A stretch of DNA of 64,000 bases from Paenibacillus taihuensis (lineage in GTDB: Bacteria > Bacillota > Bacilli > Paenibacillales > Paenibacillaceae), in the NCBI RefSeq assembly GCF_003386535.1, contig NZ_QTTN01000014.1, forward strand, positions 1 to 64,000. Direction: 5' to 3'. The notes under the pieces were generated by a model. It was not told the DNA's origin and searched no databases. It saw nothing but the letters and a program-made list of their open reading frames with translations. A program made the translations under genes and the position numbers. Every line of letters starts with the position of its first letter. Within the stretch, counting starts at the first letter, position 1. This document shows positions 1-7,920 of this stretch, in pieces.

Positions 1-261
1 CTGATGCAGACCGCAGACGAATGGATGAGAAGGCGAATCCGCATGGTGTACTGGAAACAATGGAAACGAGTGAAGACAAGGTTTACGAACCTAAAAGCAT
101 TTGGGATCCGCGCCAAACAAGCATGGGAATACGCCAACACAAGAAAGGGCTACTGGAGAACCTCCCATAGCCCGATCCTCTCCAAATCCCTCGACAACAA
201 TACCCTCAAAGAACTCGGATTCTTATTCTTTTCAGATTACTACCGACAAGTTACAACGTAA
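1..261 (+). CDS. ltrA: Group II intron maturase, C-terminal fragment
   Basis: This is the last 86 or so codons of an intron-encoded reverse transcriptase/maturase. The reading frame is open to the left edge of the window, so the gene is partial here. The visible part is the maturase (GIIM-type) C-terminus, recognisable from WMRRRIRMVYWKQWKR, the AWEYANTRKGYWR stretch and the closing FFSDYY motif. Proteins of this family bind the intron RNA, help it splice and reverse-transcribe it into new DNA sites. The stop codon is followed within 10 bases by the domain V and VI hairpins of the intron, which confirms the assignment. Whether the reverse transcriptase part is intact cannot be seen. Confidence 0.9.
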   Translation: MMQTADEWMRRRIRMVYWKQWKRVKTRFTNLKAFGIRAKQAWEYANTRKGYWRTSHSPILSKSLDNNTLKELGFLFFSDYYRQVTT

Positions 262-345
262 ACTTAGGAACCGCCGTATACCGAACGGTACGTACGGTGG
301 TGTGGGAGGTCGGCTACTCAACTAATGGGTAGCCTCCTACCCGAT
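262..345 (+). ncRNA. Group II intron 3' end, domains V and VI
   Basis: Bases 268-301 form a domain V-like hairpin with arms around ACCGCCGTA and TACGGTGGT. Bases 302-340 form domain VI: an outer stem of 302-309 with 333-340 and an inner stem of 314-320 with 326-332. The intron most likely ends at the GAT around 343-345. This is the catalytic core of the ribozyme and supplies the branch-point adenosine. The exact exon junction is an estimate. Confidence 0.8.
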
Positions 346-420
346 TGTCAGCGAGTCTAGTAAACAAAAATAATCCTTTCGAAGTGCAGGGGTAAGCAGG
401 GGCAGCATCGTCTATTTCAT
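346..420. other. Intergenic gap between intron and ECF sigma gene
   Basis: This 75-base gap is the 3' exon flank of the intron and should hold the promoter of the sigma factor operon. I see no convincing sigma-A box. An ECF-type promoter is possible but cannot be assigned without the sigma specificity. Confidence 0.4.
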
Positions 421-996
421 GTGAGAGGGGGGAGAGAGATTCGGGACGAGGCGTTGATTGCACAAATTAGAGGTGGAGACCGGGAAGCATACAGCGAGCT
501 CGTGGCGCTGTACCGGGACGAGCTGTACCGGCTGATCTGGAGCGTGCTGCGGGATACGGCGGATGCGGAGGATACGCTGCAGGAGGCGTTCGTTCGAATC
601 TATCTCTCCCTGGAGAGTTATCGGGGCGAAGGATTCAAGACTTGGGCGGCGAGGATCTCCGTTAATCTCGCTATCGATTGCAAGCGGCGCAATGCCCGCA
701 AGGCAGAGCTGCTCCAGCAAGAGGCTGCGGCGAGCGCCTTGATGACGGCAGATAGGTCGCACGCGCTGCCGGCCGAGACCGAAGCGCTGAAGCGTGACCG
801 CAAACGCCGGGTTCGGGCGTTGGTAGGCGCAATGCCGGAAGGTTACCGCAGCATTGTGCGCTCTTATTTCCTGGAGGATCGGCCCCAGAAGGAAATTGCC
901 GAGCAAGAGCAGCTGCAGATCAAGAGCGTGGAATCCAAGCTGTACCGGGCGAGACAATGGATGCGCAAGCATTGGAAGGAGGAGGATTTGGAATGA
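421..996 (+). CDS. ECF-type RNA polymerase sigma factor
   Basis: A 191-residue sigma-70 family protein of the extracytoplasmic function type. It has only regions 2 and 4. Region 2 runs from about residue 20 to 85 and includes the DAEDTLQEAFVRIY segment. Region 4 is at about 135-185, with the helix-turn-helix around EIAEQEQLQIKSVESKLYRAR. It would direct RNA polymerase to a small envelope-related regulon. The GTG start at 421 has a weak ribosome site; a TTG at 454 after a GGGGGGAGAG stretch is an alternative. Its stop overlaps the ATG of the anti-sigma gene (ATGA at 993), which indicates translational coupling. Confidence 0.92.
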   Translation: MRGGREIRDEALIAQIRGGDREAYSELVALYRDELYRLIWSVLRDTADAEDTLQEAFVRIYLSLESYRGEGFKTWAARISVNLAIDCKRRNARKAELLQQEAAASALMTADRSHALPAETEALKRDRKRRVRALVGAMPEGYRSIVRSYFLEDRPQKEIAEQEQLQIKSVESKLYRARQWMRKHWKEEDLE

Positions 997-1514
997 AGCA
1001 TTGGGATGACGCGGACTTGCGAAATTACGCGGAGGACAGGCTGCAGGAGCAGGAGCGGCAAGAGGTGGAGGCGCATCTGGCCGAGTGTGAGCCGTGTTTA
1101 TTGCGATATATGGATGTGTTATCGGAGGCTCCGCAGATCGAGCGCTTGAGCGGCCAAGCCGCGGATGCGATTACGAAGCGCGTCATGGAGCAAGTGAGAA
1201 CGCTGGGGCAGACAGCTGCAGCAATGCCGGAGGTCCAATCCCCTCCTCAGCAGGATGCAGACAAGGCCGTTCAGCGTCGCAAGAAAGGCAGCAGAGACAG
1301 TCGCAAGCAGGCGCTCGTTCATTACCTCATTGCTGTGTGCGTGATGCTGCTTCTTATGTCGGCGGGCGTATTCCAGCGGCTAGCTGACCAGCCGGAGCAT
1401 TGGGAAGCCCAGCAGCTGAGCAAGCGCGAGTCCGTAACAACCTCGATCATGGAGCGTACATCAGCTGTTATTGATTCCATCGTCGTGAAACCAAATAAAT
1501 CAACATTGAAGTAA
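993..1514 (+). CDS. Membrane anti-sigma factor with zinc-finger motif
   Basis: A 173-residue partner of the sigma factor just upstream. The N-terminal domain contains HLAECEPC, a HxxxCxxC zinc-binding anti-sigma motif. A single transmembrane helix lies around residues 110-130 (YLIAVCVMLLLMSAGVF), leaving a short extracytoplasmic tail. Such proteins hold the ECF sigma factor at the membrane until a signal releases it. The ATG at 993 overlaps the sigma stop codon and follows GGAGGAGG at about 977-984. The stimulus is not evident from the sequence. Confidence 0.88.
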   Translation: MKHWDDADLRNYAEDRLQEQERQEVEAHLAECEPCLLRYMDVLSEAPQIERLSGQAADAITKRVMEQVRTLGQTAAAMPEVQSPPQQDADKAVQRRKKGSRDSRKQALVHYLIAVCVMLLLMSAGVFQRLADQPEHWEAQQLSKRESVTTSIMERTSAVIDSIVVKPNKSTLK

Positions 1515-1527
1515 AGGAGAGAGCGGT

Positions 1528-2658
1528 GTGGTCAAAAATCCAGTGTTAACCTTGTTTCTGGGATTTCTGCCGGGCATCGGGCATTACAGGGTCGGTCGTT
1601 CGGGACGGGGGACATTGTACCTTCTATTGTGTATCATGTCGTTGTTCTTTGGCATTGTGGCAGGAGCCGCCGAAGGGGAGGAAGCGTTCTTTTTCATAGG
1701 GCTGTTCTTCTCCGCCGTCTTCTGGCTCATTAATTTCATGGATCTCATTATCTATCTCGTCCGCCAAAATGGCAGCAGAATCAGCGGCGTACATGTTCCG
1801 CCTGTGCATCCGATGTATGTCTCGGAGCAGCTGGACGGCGTTATATATGCGCCTGCTGCCAATGAGAATGTGCAAGGCCGATCCAGTGAGCGATTTTACA
1901 CGATTCTGCTGTCGTTTATTCCGGGGCTTGGCCATCTGCAGCTGGGGCTCATGCAGCGGGGACTGAATCTTATGATCGGATTCTTCGGCTTGTTTGCGAT
2001 GATCGTTTTCGTAGCGATTTTGGCCGATCAGCCGGGCTTCCTGACCTTCCTCATTGTGCTGCCGATCATATGGATCTTCGGCATGTTTGACGCCATTCGC
2101 CATGTGCAGTTGAAGCAGGCGGGCGAGACGCTGCAGGACAAATCGGTGCTTGAGGATTGGGAGGAGCATCGTCAAGGCGGCAAGCGCAGCAAATGGCTGT
2201 CGACGGTGCTGTCGATTATGCCGGGAGCGGGCCATATGTATCTCGGCTTGCAGAAGAGAGGGCTTCAGCTTATGGCGGGCTTCCTGCTGTCGATCTATCT
2301 GCTGGACGTCCTGCAGCTCTCCCTGTTTCTATTTCTCGTACCGCTGTTCTGGTGCTTCTCGTTCTTCGATGCGCTGCAGATGCAGTCCCGTCTGAACAGC
2401 GGGGAAGGCGAGCTCGAGGATGTGCCGATTGTCGATTGGCTGATCAACCACCAGAAATGGCTTGGCATCGGCCTCATGGCGCTTGGCCTCTACTATATCG
2501 CAGACCGGATGCTGATCGAGTATATTCAGCGCGTATGGGGCGACTGGCAGCTAACTTCAGACATCCGCTATTATTTCAAAACCGGGCTGACTGCGCTGCT
2601 GCTCATCGGAGCGGGCGTTAAGCTGCTCTCGGGCAAGAAAGAGGTGAAGCCGGAATGA
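1528..2658 (+). CDS. Multi-pass membrane protein with three TM2-like repeats
   Basis: A 376-residue integral membrane protein built from three copies of one module. Each copy starts with a PGxGHxxxG motif (FLPGIGHYRVG near residue 10, FIPGLGHLQLG near 130, IMPGAGHMYLG near 230) and continues with a pair of hydrophobic helices. A further helix pair lies near the C-terminus. The motif resembles the TM2 family turn, but no biochemical role is known to me. It follows the anti-sigma gene by 13 bases with an AAGGAGA ribosome site, starts with GTG, and overlaps the next gene by four bases. It is probably a target or modulator of the sigma/anti-sigma pair. Confidence 0.75.
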   Translation: MVKNPVLTLFLGFLPGIGHYRVGRSGRGTLYLLLCIMSLFFGIVAGAAEGEEAFFFIGLFFSAVFWLINFMDLIIYLVRQNGSRISGVHVPPVHPMYVSEQLDGVIYAPAANENVQGRSSERFYTILLSFIPGLGHLQLGLMQRGLNLMIGFFGLFAMIVFVAILADQPGFLTFLIVLPIIWIFGMFDAIRHVQLKQAGETLQDKSVLEDWEEHRQGGKRSKWLSTVLSIMPGAGHMYLGLQKRGLQLMAGFLLSIYLLDVLQLSLFLFLVPLFWCFSFFDALQMQSRLNSGEGELEDVPIVDWLINHQKWLGIGLMALGLYYIADRMLIEYIQRVWGDWQLTSDIRYYFKTGLTALLLIGAGVKLLSGKKEVKPE

Positions 2659-3374
2659 GACAATGGCGCGTAGGCACATGGTCGATGGGTGCGGCACTTA
2701 TTGCGATGGGCATCATGCTGCTGGCATCCTCTCTCGGCGGCTTTCAATGGTTCGACCAGGGCATTGTCTGGTGGCCGATGCTGCTTATTCTGCTCGGGCT
2801 CGAAATCGTCATTTATCTATGGCGCAGCAAATCCGAGCAGCAGAGTGCGGTACTTCGTTATGATCTATTCAGTATTATCGTGGTTGCGGCGCTAGGAGGA
2901 TGCTGTCTGGTGTTCACAACCGTGAGTGCAACCGGACTGCTCGATGAAGTGCGCGGAAGCATTGGCTCCCGTGAGGTGCGTGTGGAGGCTCAAGAGATAT
3001 CGGAGCGTATTGCGGCTAATGTGAAGAAAATCGTAGTACAAGGCGAGAACTACTGGAACGGCCGCATTCATCTTGATGCGGATGGCAGCGATGCGGGACA
3101 GCTTTCGGCGTTCGGCGCGTGCCGCTATGATCTTCAGAAGGATGCCGCGGCGCCTGGATCGCCGGAGCTTGTAGTGGCTCGTCAGGCAGGTGAGACGCTG
3201 TACGTAACGGTGAATCGACCTTCCGAGGAGCGGCATATGCTGAATGACGGCACGCCTTCATGCGATGTTACGATCGTGCTGCCGAGCGAGCAGCAGGTCA
3301 TGGTTAGACCGGAAATCGGCATGCAGCTGCCGGCGGGGTCCAAGCTGCCTGCGGGCTGGCAGGTGCAGCGGTAA
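2655..3374 (+). CDS. Membrane protein with LiaI/LiaF-like N-terminal helices
   Basis: A 239-residue protein. It has two or three closely spaced hydrophobic helices in the first 95 residues (WSMGAALIAMGIMLLASS, WWPMLLILLGLEIVIYL and FSIIVVAALGGCCLVF), resembling the LiaF/DUF5668 transmembrane region. A soluble, probably extracytoplasmic part follows. Its start overlaps the stop of the preceding gene (ATGA), so the four genes from the sigma factor onward look like one operon. Related membrane proteins sit in cell-envelope stress circuits; its own role is inferred from context only. Confidence 0.7.
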   Translation: MRQWRVGTWSMGAALIAMGIMLLASSLGGFQWFDQGIVWWPMLLILLGLEIVIYLWRSKSEQQSAVLRYDLFSIIVVAALGGCCLVFTTVSATGLLDEVRGSIGSREVRVEAQEISERIAANVKKIVVQGENYWNGRIHLDADGSDAGQLSAFGACRYDLQKDAAAPGSPELVVARQAGETLYVTVNRPSEERHMLNDGTPSCDVTIVLPSEQQVMVRPEIGMQLPAGSKLPAGWQVQR

Positions 3375-3479
3375 TTTTTTAGGCTGACAGGCAAGCCCCT
3401 TTTTGCGACTTGTCCGTGAAAGTCCGTCACCCATGGGCGCTTCCCGGCATATGATGTCACAAAAAAGGAGGTGGCTGCC

Positions 3480-4094
3480 TTGATTCCAGTCCTATTATGG
3501 ATCTTCGGTTGTTACGCCTTGGCAGCGGCTGCCGTGCATGCCGCATTCGCGCTTACCTGGAAGCGAGAGCGTGATGTGCAGCATTACGTGCTCATCGCGG
3601 GTAACCACCAGCTGCAGATGGAATGGTATATGCGATCGCTTCGGCGGTTCTCTCATTTTTCCGGCACAGAAGTGAAAGTGACTGTCGTGGACCGCGGCTC
3701 CGAGGATGATACGATGGGCATCGCGAGGATCTTCGCCAGAAGGGGCATGGATGTCCAATTTCACTCCGGTATCGGGCAAAATGAACATTCCGGCGCTGTG
3801 ACGGACACGCACGAGAGTCTCGCATCTGTAAAAGGGCATGCCACCGCAGCAACAGCCGAGGAGCGTCGTGCGAAGGAAGCGCCGGTAAAATGGCACCGCT
3901 TCCGCATGAACCCGTGGAAGCCGCGCAAGCAGAGCAAGTCGAGCAAGCGGAGCAACTCGAAAGCGAAAAAGCCTTTGGCGGAGCCGACGAATTTGCTATG
4001 GAAGTTACAAGCTGAAGGTATTGTGTCCTCGAAGGAGCATGCGGTGTTAATCGACCTGCGTGATCCGGCGGATTTGTCGAAGCTGCCTTATTGA
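3480..4094 (+). CDS. Hypothetical membrane-anchored protein
   Basis: I do not recognise this family. From the TTG at 3480 (after AAAGGAGG at 3464-3471) it is 204 residues. It has one N-terminal transmembrane helix (about residues 2-26), a compact alpha/beta segment to about residue 100 (VKVTVVDRGSEDDT), and a lysine/serine-rich basic linker around residues 140-170. The VVDRGSEDDT stretch faintly recalls the first strand of GT2 glycosyltransferases, but no DxD motif is visible. It stands alone between the sigma operon and the comFA promoter. Confidence 0.6.
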   Translation: MIPVLLWIFGCYALAAAAVHAAFALTWKRERDVQHYVLIAGNHQLQMEWYMRSLRRFSHFSGTEVKVTVVDRGSEDDTMGIARIFARRGMDVQFHSGIGQNEHSGAVTDTHESLASVKGHATAATAEERRAKEAPVKWHRFRMNPWKPRKQSKSSKRSNSKAKKPLAEPTNLLWKLQAEGIVSSKEHAVLIDLRDPADLSKLPY

Positions 4095-4147
4095 GGCGGA
4101 AATGTGTAAGGGCAATAACAAGAGCGCTCTGAACGAACACGAATGGA

Positions 4148-4176
4148 TTGCAGCGGCATTGAGCTAGAGGTATAAT
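4148..4176 (+). promoter_or_regulatory. Predicted sigma-A promoter for comFA-comFC
   Basis: TTGCAG at 4148-4153 and TATAAT at 4171-4176 are separated by exactly 17 bases. Transcription would start near 4183, upstream of a strong hairpin at 4205-4250 and about 95 bases before the probable comFA start. Confidence 0.6.
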
Positions 4177-4204
4177 CCTCCTAAGAGAATAAAACAGACG
4201 TGTG

Positions 4205-4254
4205 AAGCACACCCGTGTAAACTGCCTTTGGGCGGTTTTTGGGTGTGCTTTTTT
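4205..4254 (+). terminator. Terminator-like hairpin in the comFA leader
   Basis: Arms AAGCACACCC (4205-4214) and GGGTGTGCTT (4241-4250) form a perfect stem. A smaller stem (AACTGCC with GGCGGTT) is nested inside, and TTTT follows. A competing hairpin is possible at 4198-4216 (ACGTGTG, AAG, CACACCCGT) and would capture the left arm. Because a good promoter lies just upstream and comFA starts at 4277, this may be an attenuator rather than the end of a preceding transcript. Confidence 0.65.
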
Positions 4255-4276
4255 GTCGTGGGAATGGGGTGATCGT

Positions 4277-6466
4277 GTGAGGGTGACAGTATATGCGGCG
4301 TTGGTACATGGCGGTTCTTGGGCAAGGTGGTCCGTGGCGCCTGAGATAGACTTTGCTTATTGGCTGGGAAGCGGGTATAGGAAGGCGGTTGGGGTGGCTG
4401 CTGGGGGATGGAGCGGTGTGGGAAAGGCGGAAAGAGGTGGGGAGATAGAAGTGGGAAGGAACGAAGAGGAGAGGCGGGGCAGAAATTCGGGGGATAAGAG
4501 AAGGAACGGGGAGATAGGGAGAGCGGACAATGCGGAAGAAGTGATAAGGGACGGAAAGATAGCGCAAGTAAGAGTAAAGGAAGAAGCAGTGAGGAGAAGA
4601 GCGCGGGCAGGCGAGACGGAAGAAGCGGCAAAGAACGGGAAGGCAGTGAAAGCAGATCTAAAGGAAGAAGCAATAAGGAGAAGAGAGGTAGTTGCTGTTA
4701 TTGCGTGGTCTGTGCCGATTCCGCTCGGGCATGCCGTACAAGTGGCAGAGCGATGGTCCGGCAAAGCTCGGGACGAGCATGGAGTGCGCGAGGAGATGGC
4801 GCGCCTTGTTCGCGAAGCATGGGCTTCTGATGTCCGCTTAGGGTTGCCGGTTCAGGAGCGGGAGGATGCCCATGCGGTGAAGGTCGTTGCGACTGAAGGT
4901 ATGGCGTCCGGAGGCGTGGCGGACGCGAAGGCGCTTGCTGCGCGGGCTTGCCGCGCGGCTTCGCTTTTGCAGGGCCGAGCGCTGCTCAGCAGCGAAGCGC
5001 TCGCCCTGCTTGGGGCCGCGGGCGCGGCCGAGCCGGCCGGCGCAGCGGCGTGGAGCGCGGCAGCCCCCGCGCTCCAGCTGGCCGCGCTGCTCGGCCTGCT
5101 GCGCCTAGGCGCAGCAGTCGCCCCGCAGCCGCAGCCCCGGCTGCTGCGGTGGCGAGCGGCGCTTGGCGCCAGGCCGCGCCCGCGGCTCCGCTGCCAGCGA
5201 TGCGGCAGCGGCACGGCGCGCATGCGCCGCACGGCATGCGCGGGGTGCGGCCGCGCATGTGCGTACTGCGAGGCGTGCCTTACCATGGGGCGCAGCCGAG
5301 AGTGCGGCCTGCTCATCTTCGGCACGCCGAGCCTTCAGGCGCGCGCCACGCCCGCGCCAAGCGCCGCGTCTGCACTGAGCGCCACCTGGGCACTAAGCCC
5401 TGCCCAAGCCGAAGCAACTGCCGCAGCGCTGCGCTTTATGCTTGCTCCTGCCCACCACCCAGCCCCTCGCCGATTCTTATTCTGGGCCGTCACCGGGGCG
5501 GGCAAGACCGAGATGATATACCCGCTCATTGAAGCTGAGCTTCAGCGCGGGGGCAGGGCGTTAATCGCAACTCCGCGCCGTGACGTCGTGCTGGAGCTGG
5601 ATCCTCGCATACGCAAAGCGTTTCGGAATGCGAGTGTGGTAACGTTGTACGGCGGAAGTGATCAGCGCTGGGAACAGGGAGAGATTACGATTGCGACGAC
5701 CCATCAGCTATTCCGGTTTCAGTACGGCTTTGACCTGGTCATTATTGATGAAATCGACGCCTTTCCCTATCACAATGATCCTATGCTCCAGTATGCTGCC
5801 GAGAAGGTATGCAAGCCTGGGGGGGTAAATGTGCTGCTTTCGGCGACGCCTCCGGCAGAGCTGCGCAGTGCCGCCCGATCGGGGTGTCTCTCTCATGTGC
5901 GCGTGCCCGTAAGATTTCATCGGCATCCGCTTCCGATACCAAAGCAGATCAGTGTCCCTCCTGTACATAAGCTGCTTAAGCAGCGCTCCCTGCCGCGAAA
6001 GCTAGTCCAGTCGCTGCAACGATCCATCACCCGCGGTGCCCAGTTATTCCTCTTTGTTCAACAGATCCGGGAGGTAGAGCCGCTCGTCCAGCAGCTCCGT
6101 TCTATTTTTCCCGATATAAGTATTGAAGGAACCTCGTCCAAAGACGGGGATCGGGCAGAGAAGGTGCTTCGCTTCCGCGATCGCACGATTCGGCTGCTCG
6201 TCACGACGACGATTCTGGAGCGCGGCGTCACGATCCCGAAGAGCGATGTGTTCATTCTCGATGCGGACGGAAAGCTCTTTGACGATGCTTCGCTAATACA
6301 AATGGCAGGCCGAGCAGGCCGATCCAGCGACGATCCGGCAGGAAGGGTGTATTTCTTCGCCCCATCCCGCACGCGGTCCCAGCAATCCGCCATCCGCCAA
6401 ATAAGAATGATGAACCGAATCGCCAAGCGCAAAGGCTTTCTCATAACACATAAGGAGAAGGGATGA
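4277..6466 (+). CDS. comFA: ComFA, ATP-dependent DNA translocase of competence
   Basis: A DEAD-box type superfamily 2 helicase that helps pull single-stranded DNA into the cell during transformation. From the GTG at 4277 it is 729 residues. It has a four-cysteine cluster region near 305-335 (CQRCG, CAGCG, CAYCEAC), Walker A AVTGAGKTEM near 404, Walker B IIDEID near 489, and the helicase C motif QMAGRAGRSS near 674. ComFA of B. subtilis is about 463 residues; the excess here is in the N-terminal half. That half holds a charged low-complexity stretch (about residues 45-140) and an alanine-rich, very GC-rich stretch (about 215-400). An ATG at 4202 in the same frame lies inside the hairpin and is unlikely. 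The gene overlaps comFC. Confidence 0.88.
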   Translation: MRVTVYAALVHGGSWARWSVAPEIDFAYWLGSGYRKAVGVAAGGWSGVGKAERGGEIEVGRNEEERRGRNSGDKRRNGEIGRADNAEEVIRDGKIAQVRVKEEAVRRRARAGETEEAAKNGKAVKADLKEEAIRRREVVAVIAWSVPIPLGHAVQVAERWSGKARDEHGVREEMARLVREAWASDVRLGLPVQEREDAHAVKVVATEGMASGGVADAKALAARACRAASLLQGRALLSSEALALLGAAGAAEPAGAAAWSAAAPALQLAALLGLLRLGAAVAPQPQPRLLRWRAALGARPRPRLRCQRCGSGTARMRRTACAGCGRACAYCEACLTMGRSRECGLLIFGTPSLQARATPAPSAASALSATWALSPAQAEATAAALRFMLAPAHHPAPRRFLFWAVTGAGKTEMIYPLIEAELQRGGRALIATPRRDVVLELDPRIRKAFRNASVVTLYGGSDQRWEQGEITIATTHQLFRFQYGFDLVIIDEIDAFPYHNDPMLQYAAEKVCKPGGVNVLLSATPPAELRSAARSGCLSHVRVPVRFHRHPLPIPKQISVPPVHKLLKQRSLPRKLVQSLQRSITRGAQLFLFVQQIREVEPLVQQLRSIFPDISIEGTSSKDGDRAEKVLRFRDRTIRLLVTTTILERGVTIPKSDVFILDADGKLFDDASLIQMAGRAGRSSDDPAGRVYFFAPSRTRSQQSAIRQIRMMNRIAKRKGFLITHKEKG

Positions 6467-7320
6467 TCACCCTGCCCAGAATCATATCTGCCCGGTTCCG
6501 TATTGCCATCACTGTCAAGCTTCGCATCATCCTCACCGCTATGCGTAAGTCGGTCCAGCTGCTCAATGCCACATCCGGTGCCTGTCTCCTATGCGGCAAC
6601 ATGGATCGCAAGCCGCGCCATCCGAGCTTCGCTTCACTATGCACCGCCTGTTTTGACCAAATCCCATGGATTACCCGCATAGAGTGCCAAGTGTGCGGAC
6701 GCCCGGAATATTGTCCGGATTGCTCACGCCGAAGCGATGCCGCCTTCATCTGGAACCGTTCCGCCGTGCGTTACAATGCCCTCATCCGAGAATGGCTGGC
6801 GCTATATAAATACCGAGGGCATGAAGCGCTCGCTCCGTTGCTCGGAGAGATGCTGCTAGCTGCCTATCACGGACTTATAAAAACGCTCAATCACCAGCAT
6901 CCGCTGCCCCTCCAATCCCAGCATCCGATAGATGCCATCATTCCGGTTCCCGTAAGCAGTGAGCGTCTAGCGGAGCGCGAGTTCAATCAAGCGGAGAGGC
7001 TGGGCGCTTACCTCGCTGAACATACGCTCATTCCTCTTCATAATGTGCTGGAACGAACACGCCATAGTGGCAAACAGAGTTACAAGACAAGAGGTGCGCG
7101 GCTGCGCGATACACATAATCTTTTTACTGCTAATCCAGCACTCACTGGTAGTATGCTGTCATCACTAGATCAGCCGCACATCCGTCTCATCGTAGTGGAT
7201 GACATTTATACGACTGGAAGTACGGCGAATGCCTGCGCAGCAGCACTGGCAGATGAGATTAAGAGGCAGCAGCCGGCTGCCCTCGTCGAACTTTTCGTGC
7301 TGACGCTGGCTCGATCCTAG
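6463..7320 (+). CDS. comFC: ComFC, phosphoribosyltransferase-like competence protein
   Basis: A 285-residue member of the ComF/GntX family. A double zinc-ribbon region with paired cysteines (CLLCGN, CTAC, CQVCGR, CPDC) spans about residues 40-90. The phosphoribosyltransferase domain includes IIPVPVSSERLAEREFNQAE and ends with the PRPP-binding loop VVDDIYTTGSTANAC near residue 245. ComFC is needed for natural transformation and is thought to act with ComFA at the cytoplasmic face of the DNA uptake channel. The start overlaps the comFA stop (ATGA) after AAGGAGAAGG. The comFB gene found between them in B. subtilis is missing here. Confidence 0.9.
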   Translation: MITLPRIISARFRIAITVKLRIILTAMRKSVQLLNATSGACLLCGNMDRKPRHPSFASLCTACFDQIPWITRIECQVCGRPEYCPDCSRRSDAAFIWNRSAVRYNALIREWLALYKYRGHEALAPLLGEMLLAAYHGLIKTLNHQHPLPLQSQHPIDAIIPVPVSSERLAEREFNQAERLGAYLAEHTLIPLHNVLERTRHSGKQSYKTRGARLRDTHNLFTANPALTGSMLSSLDQPHIRLIVVDDIYTTGSTANACAAALADEIKRQQPAALVELFVLTLARS

Positions 7321-7447
7321 GACAATAGAATCATTTTTCGTAAAATATGCCTATTTCCGGTATGTTCAAGCTGAAAAAGGTGGTGAAATTTGTCCTTTTA
7401 TGAGGTAATATGAAGTCACCAATGGATGAATGAAGGGAGCAGTGAAC

Positions 7448-7870
7448 ATGAATCTCGATAATTGTCCTCGCTGCGGAAAACTATTTGCCAAGAACTTTCG
7501 CGATGTCTGCGGGAATTGCATTAAAGAAATCGATACTGAATATTCGGTTTGCTCCGAGTATCTTCGTAAAAATAAAGGCACCGACATTAACGAGCTCTCT
7601 GATGCGACAGGCGTGTCCATCAAGCAGATTACAAAGTTCATTCGTGAAGGCCGTATATCCCTCGTGAATGCTCCAAATCTGATGTATCCTTGCGAAATGT
7701 GCGGCGTTCTGATTCGGGATCATACGAAGTGTGATAGTTGCAGAGCGAAGCTGCTGACCGAAGTGAACAAGTATCGTCAGAATGGGAATGCAGCCGCTTC
7801 TGACAAGACGTCTGAAAAAGCACCAACCTCCGCCGCTTCCACTTACCGTAATTTGGACAGAGGCAATTGA
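7448..7870 (+). CDS. yvyF: YvyF, flagellar operon zinc-binding protein
   Basis: A 140-residue protein of the YvyF family found at the head of late flagellar operons in Bacillales. It has an N-terminal zinc-ribbon (CPRCGKLF, CGNC), a MerR-like helix-turn-helix (INELSDATGVSIKQITKFIREGR, residues about 37-60) and a second cysteine pair set (CEMCG, CDSC). The domain layout suggests a small regulator; its function is not established. The ATG at 7448 follows GAAGGGAG with good spacing; an in-frame ATG at 7430 lies before the ribosome site. Confidence 0.85.
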   Translation: MNLDNCPRCGKLFAKNFRDVCGNCIKEIDTEYSVCSEYLRKNKGTDINELSDATGVSIKQITKFIREGRISLVNAPNLMYPCEMCGVLIRDHTKCDSCRAKLLTEVNKYRQNGNAAASDKTSEKAPTSAASTYRNLDRGN

Positions 7871-7893
7871 TCGGGTTTCATTTGCATTGTCTA

Positions 7894-7920
7894 TAAAATA
7901 TTAACGTATTATGCCGATAA
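7894..7920 (+). promoter_or_regulatory. Sigma-D promoter of the flgM operon
   Basis: TAAA at 7894-7897, a 15-base spacer, then GCCGATAA at 7913-7920. This matches the sigma-D (SigD, FliA-like) consensus TAAA-N15-GCCGATAT at all but one position. The -10 element is also the left arm of the hairpin at 7913-7943. Confidence 0.85.

Noticed and set aside
4202-4276. N-terminal extension of ComFA to an ATG at 4202
   Set aside because: The extra 25 codons would be translated from the terminator-like hairpin. The GTG at 4277 gives a typical start (RVTVYAALV) and has a purine-rich site before it.
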